DNA from: Myxococcota bacterium
GTDB taxonomy: Bacteria; Myxococcota_A; Polyangia; Fen-1088
Assembly (NCBI GenBank): GCA_025934105.1
Contig: JAICYS010000028.1
Location: 1 to 34,674, forward strand
DNA: 34,674 bases
Direction: 5' to 3'
Below, piece after piece: positions 33,367-34,674 of the stretch. The first letter of the stretch is position 1. Each line of letters opens with the position of its first letter. A program made the position numbers and the translations under genes. Under the pieces are notes generated by a model. That model saw only the letters and a list, made by a program, of their open reading frames with translations. It was not told where the DNA came from and did not search any database.

Positions 33367-33669
33367 TCACGGTCTGCCGGGGTCGCACCGCGCGCTGGCG
33401 GCGCATTTCGCCGCCCGCGGCACCGGCGAGCTGCGGAGGGTTCCCGCGCATCGCCCTGCCGGCGGCCGCGCCAGCTCACCGCGCGCGCCGGCGACACCGT
33501 CCTGGCGCACTATCGACTGGCGCACGCGGCGGCGGTCAACGTCGGGCCGCACGTCCAATACGCGGCCTTCTTCCGGCTGACCCGCCGCGGTCACGATCCG
33601 TCGTCGACGGCGCCCCTGGTCGACCTCTAGCGCGAGTGGGACGGCCTGCCCAACGCGCGCCGGACGTGA
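33367..33669 (+). pseudogene. 3' fragment of a phytanoyl-CoA dioxygenase-type gene
   Basis: HGLPGSHRALAAHFAARGTGELR continues directly from the phoU fragment's frame and matches the 'PGSH' iron-ligand region of PhyH-family 2-oxoglutarate oxygenases. A frame change near 33470-33480 leads to QLTARAGDTVLAHYRLAHAA, then NVGPHVQYAAFFRLTRRGHD and APLVDL, the PhyH C-terminal part with its last histidine and arginine. TAG at 33628-33630 then interrupts the frame where family members have Trp (WREWDG); beyond it REWDGLPNARRT continues to a TGA at 33667. The N-terminal half with the H-x-D ligands is missing, so it is inactive. Confidence 0.65.
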
Positions 33670-33682
33670 TAGCAAGCGGGCG

Positions 33683-34674
33683 ATGCGAAAGCGCCTGGTC
33701 CGCCTGCTGGCCTGGATCGTCACGGCCGGACTGCTGGTGTTGCTGTTCCGGCGCATCCCGCTGGCCCAGGTGATGGCCGCCGCGCGCGGCGCCGCGACCT
33801 GGACCATCCCGGCCGCGCTGCTCTCGGCGCTGGCGATCTATCTGGGCGACTCGTTCGCGATCTGGAAGACGTTCGGCTGGTTCCTGGCGCCGCTGTCCTT
33901 CGCCGACATCCTGCTGGTCCGGGGGGCGACGTATCTGCTGGCCGCCATCAACTACAACGTCGGCCAGGGGGCCATCGTCTACTTCGTCCATCGCGTGGCG
34001 CGCGTGCCGGTGATCCGCGGCGTGGCGACGGTCCTCTTCATCATGGGGATCAACGTGCTGGCGCTGCTGTTCCTGGCCACCGCCGGGCTGGTCGCGGCGC
34101 CGGTGGTCCCCCACGCGGTGCTGATCCTGGTGCTGGTCGCCTACGCCGGCCTGGCGGTGTACGTCGCGGCGGTGGCCATCCGCCCCCGCTGGCTGGCCGC
34201 GCGCCCGGTGTTCGAGGTGCTGCTGAACTCGGGCGCGGGCGGCCACCTTCGCGCGCTGGTGGTCCGCCTGCCCCACATCGCGGCGCTGATGGCGCTGCAG
34301 ATCTCGATGCTGTGGGCGTTCGGGGTGCGCGTGCCGATCGTGCAGGCGATGGCGGCGCTGCCGGTGGTGTTCCTGGTGGCGGTGCTGCCCATCTCGGTCC
34401 AGGGGCTCGGCACCACCCAGGCCACCATGATCTTCTTCTTCTCGCGGTACGCGCCGGGCGATCATGAGGCGCAGCAAGCGGCCGTGCTGGCCGCCAGCTT
34501 GGTGGCGCAGGCGGTCCCGCTGCTGTTCCAGGCGGTGCTGGGGGTGGCCTGCCTGCGGAGCCGGGTGGGCCGCGCGCTCAGCGCGTCGGCGGAGGAGGCG
34601 CGCGCGATCGAGGGTGGGGGTGGCCCGGCGGAGCCCCTGGCGCCCGCCGAGCGGCCCGAACGCGGCCAAGCTCG
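33683..34674 (+). CDS. Polytopic membrane protein, LPG-synthase TM-region family (incomplete at window edge)
   Basis: The frame is open from the ATG at 33683 to the window end (330 codons) without a stop. It encodes about eight membrane segments: for example LVRLLAWIVTAGLLVLLF at the start and VLFIMGINVLALLFLATAGL in the middle. AAINYNVGQGAIVYFVHRVA and LPISVQGLGTTQATMIFFFS are typical of the family named for the membrane part of lysylphosphatidylglycerol synthase (PF03706, UPF0104), whose members include lipid flippases. After about residue 300 comes a Gly/Pro/Glu-rich tail. No aminoacyl-transfer domain is visible yet. The ribosome-binding site is weak (AGCGGGCG). It may have had its own promoter lost in the pseudogene zone. 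Confidence 0.8.
   Translation, partial: MRKRLVRLLAWIVTAGLLVLLFRRIPLAQVMAAARGAATWTIPAALLSALAIYLGDSFAIWKTFGWFLAPLSFADILLVRGATYLLAAINYNVGQGAIVYFVHRVARVPVIRGVATVLFIMGINVLALLFLATAGLVAAPVVPHAVLILVLVAYAGLAVYVAAVAIRPRWLAARPVFEVLLNSGAGGHLRALVVRLPHIAALMALQISMLWAFGVRVPIVQAMAALPVVFLVAVLPISVQGLGTTQATMIFFFSRYAPGDHEAQQAAVLAASLVAQAVPLLFQAVLGVACLRSRVGRALSASAEEARAIEGGGGPAEPLAPAERPERGQA

Noticed and set aside
31996-33630. A 544-codon plus-strand frame across pstA/pstB/phoU/phyH region
   Set aside because: Out of frame with pstB; only its last 60 codons carry real (PhyH) homology, and those belong to a pseudogene fragment.
33536-34669. 377-codon minus-strand frame at the window end
   Set aside because: His/Gln/Arg-rich shadow of the plus-strand membrane protein, which has clear hydrophobic segments and family motifs.

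Overview
The window is very GC-rich bacterial DNA from a Gram-negative organism: it has a TamA/TamB outer-membrane assembly locus, a porin and many lipoproteins. A DUF1592/DUF1552 gene pair and several lipoproteins with long Gly/Ser/Thr-rich linkers behind the lipidated cysteine are together typical of Myxococcota (former Deltaproteobacteria). That placement is inferred from gene content only. I see no rRNA, tRNA, CRISPR array or insertion sequence.

Layout. 1-2.2 kb: the start of a leftward lipoprotein gene, a pirin, a low-complexity Gly/Ser/Thr-rich protein and a 61-residue lipoprotein. 2.3-12.1 kb: an envelope-biogenesis block in which a 1141-residue AsmA/TamB-like protein diverges from tamA and tamB; here TamA carries a lipoprotein signal. 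12.2-12.4 kb: wreckage of a PhoB/OmpR-type response regulator. 12.4-16.7 kb: galE, a small secreted protein, an FG-GAP-like lipoprotein, a zinc-ribbon methyltransferase of the N2227 (carnosine N-methyltransferase-like) type, and a divergent 2-oxoglutarate/Fe(II) oxygenase. 16.7-20.2 kb: a DUF1592 lipoprotein and a Tat-exported DUF1552 protein, translationally coupled.

20.4-32.0 kb, all leftward, is the most coherent system. A ROK-family regulator is followed by a LamG-lectin lipoprotein, a second lipoprotein with an unrecognised domain, an outer-membrane porin, a periplasmic sugar-binding protein, an ABC ATPase with two nucleotide-binding domains, an ABC permease, an NAD(P)-dependent epimerase/dehydrogenase, galK and galT. 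Most junctions overlap by 1-4 bases. It reads as a surface-to-cytoplasm pathway for a galactose-containing glycan or galactoside: capture, outer-membrane passage, ABC import, then Leloir phosphorylation and uridylyl transfer. GalE is supplied by the separate gene at 12.4 kb.

32.1-33.7 kb is a gene graveyard: a strong terminator, a 3' fragment of pstA, an intact pstB, a frameshifted 5' fragment of phoU and a 3' fragment of a phytanoyl-CoA dioxygenase-type gene with an in-frame stop. The window ends inside a polytopic membrane protein of the LPG-synthase transmembrane-region type.
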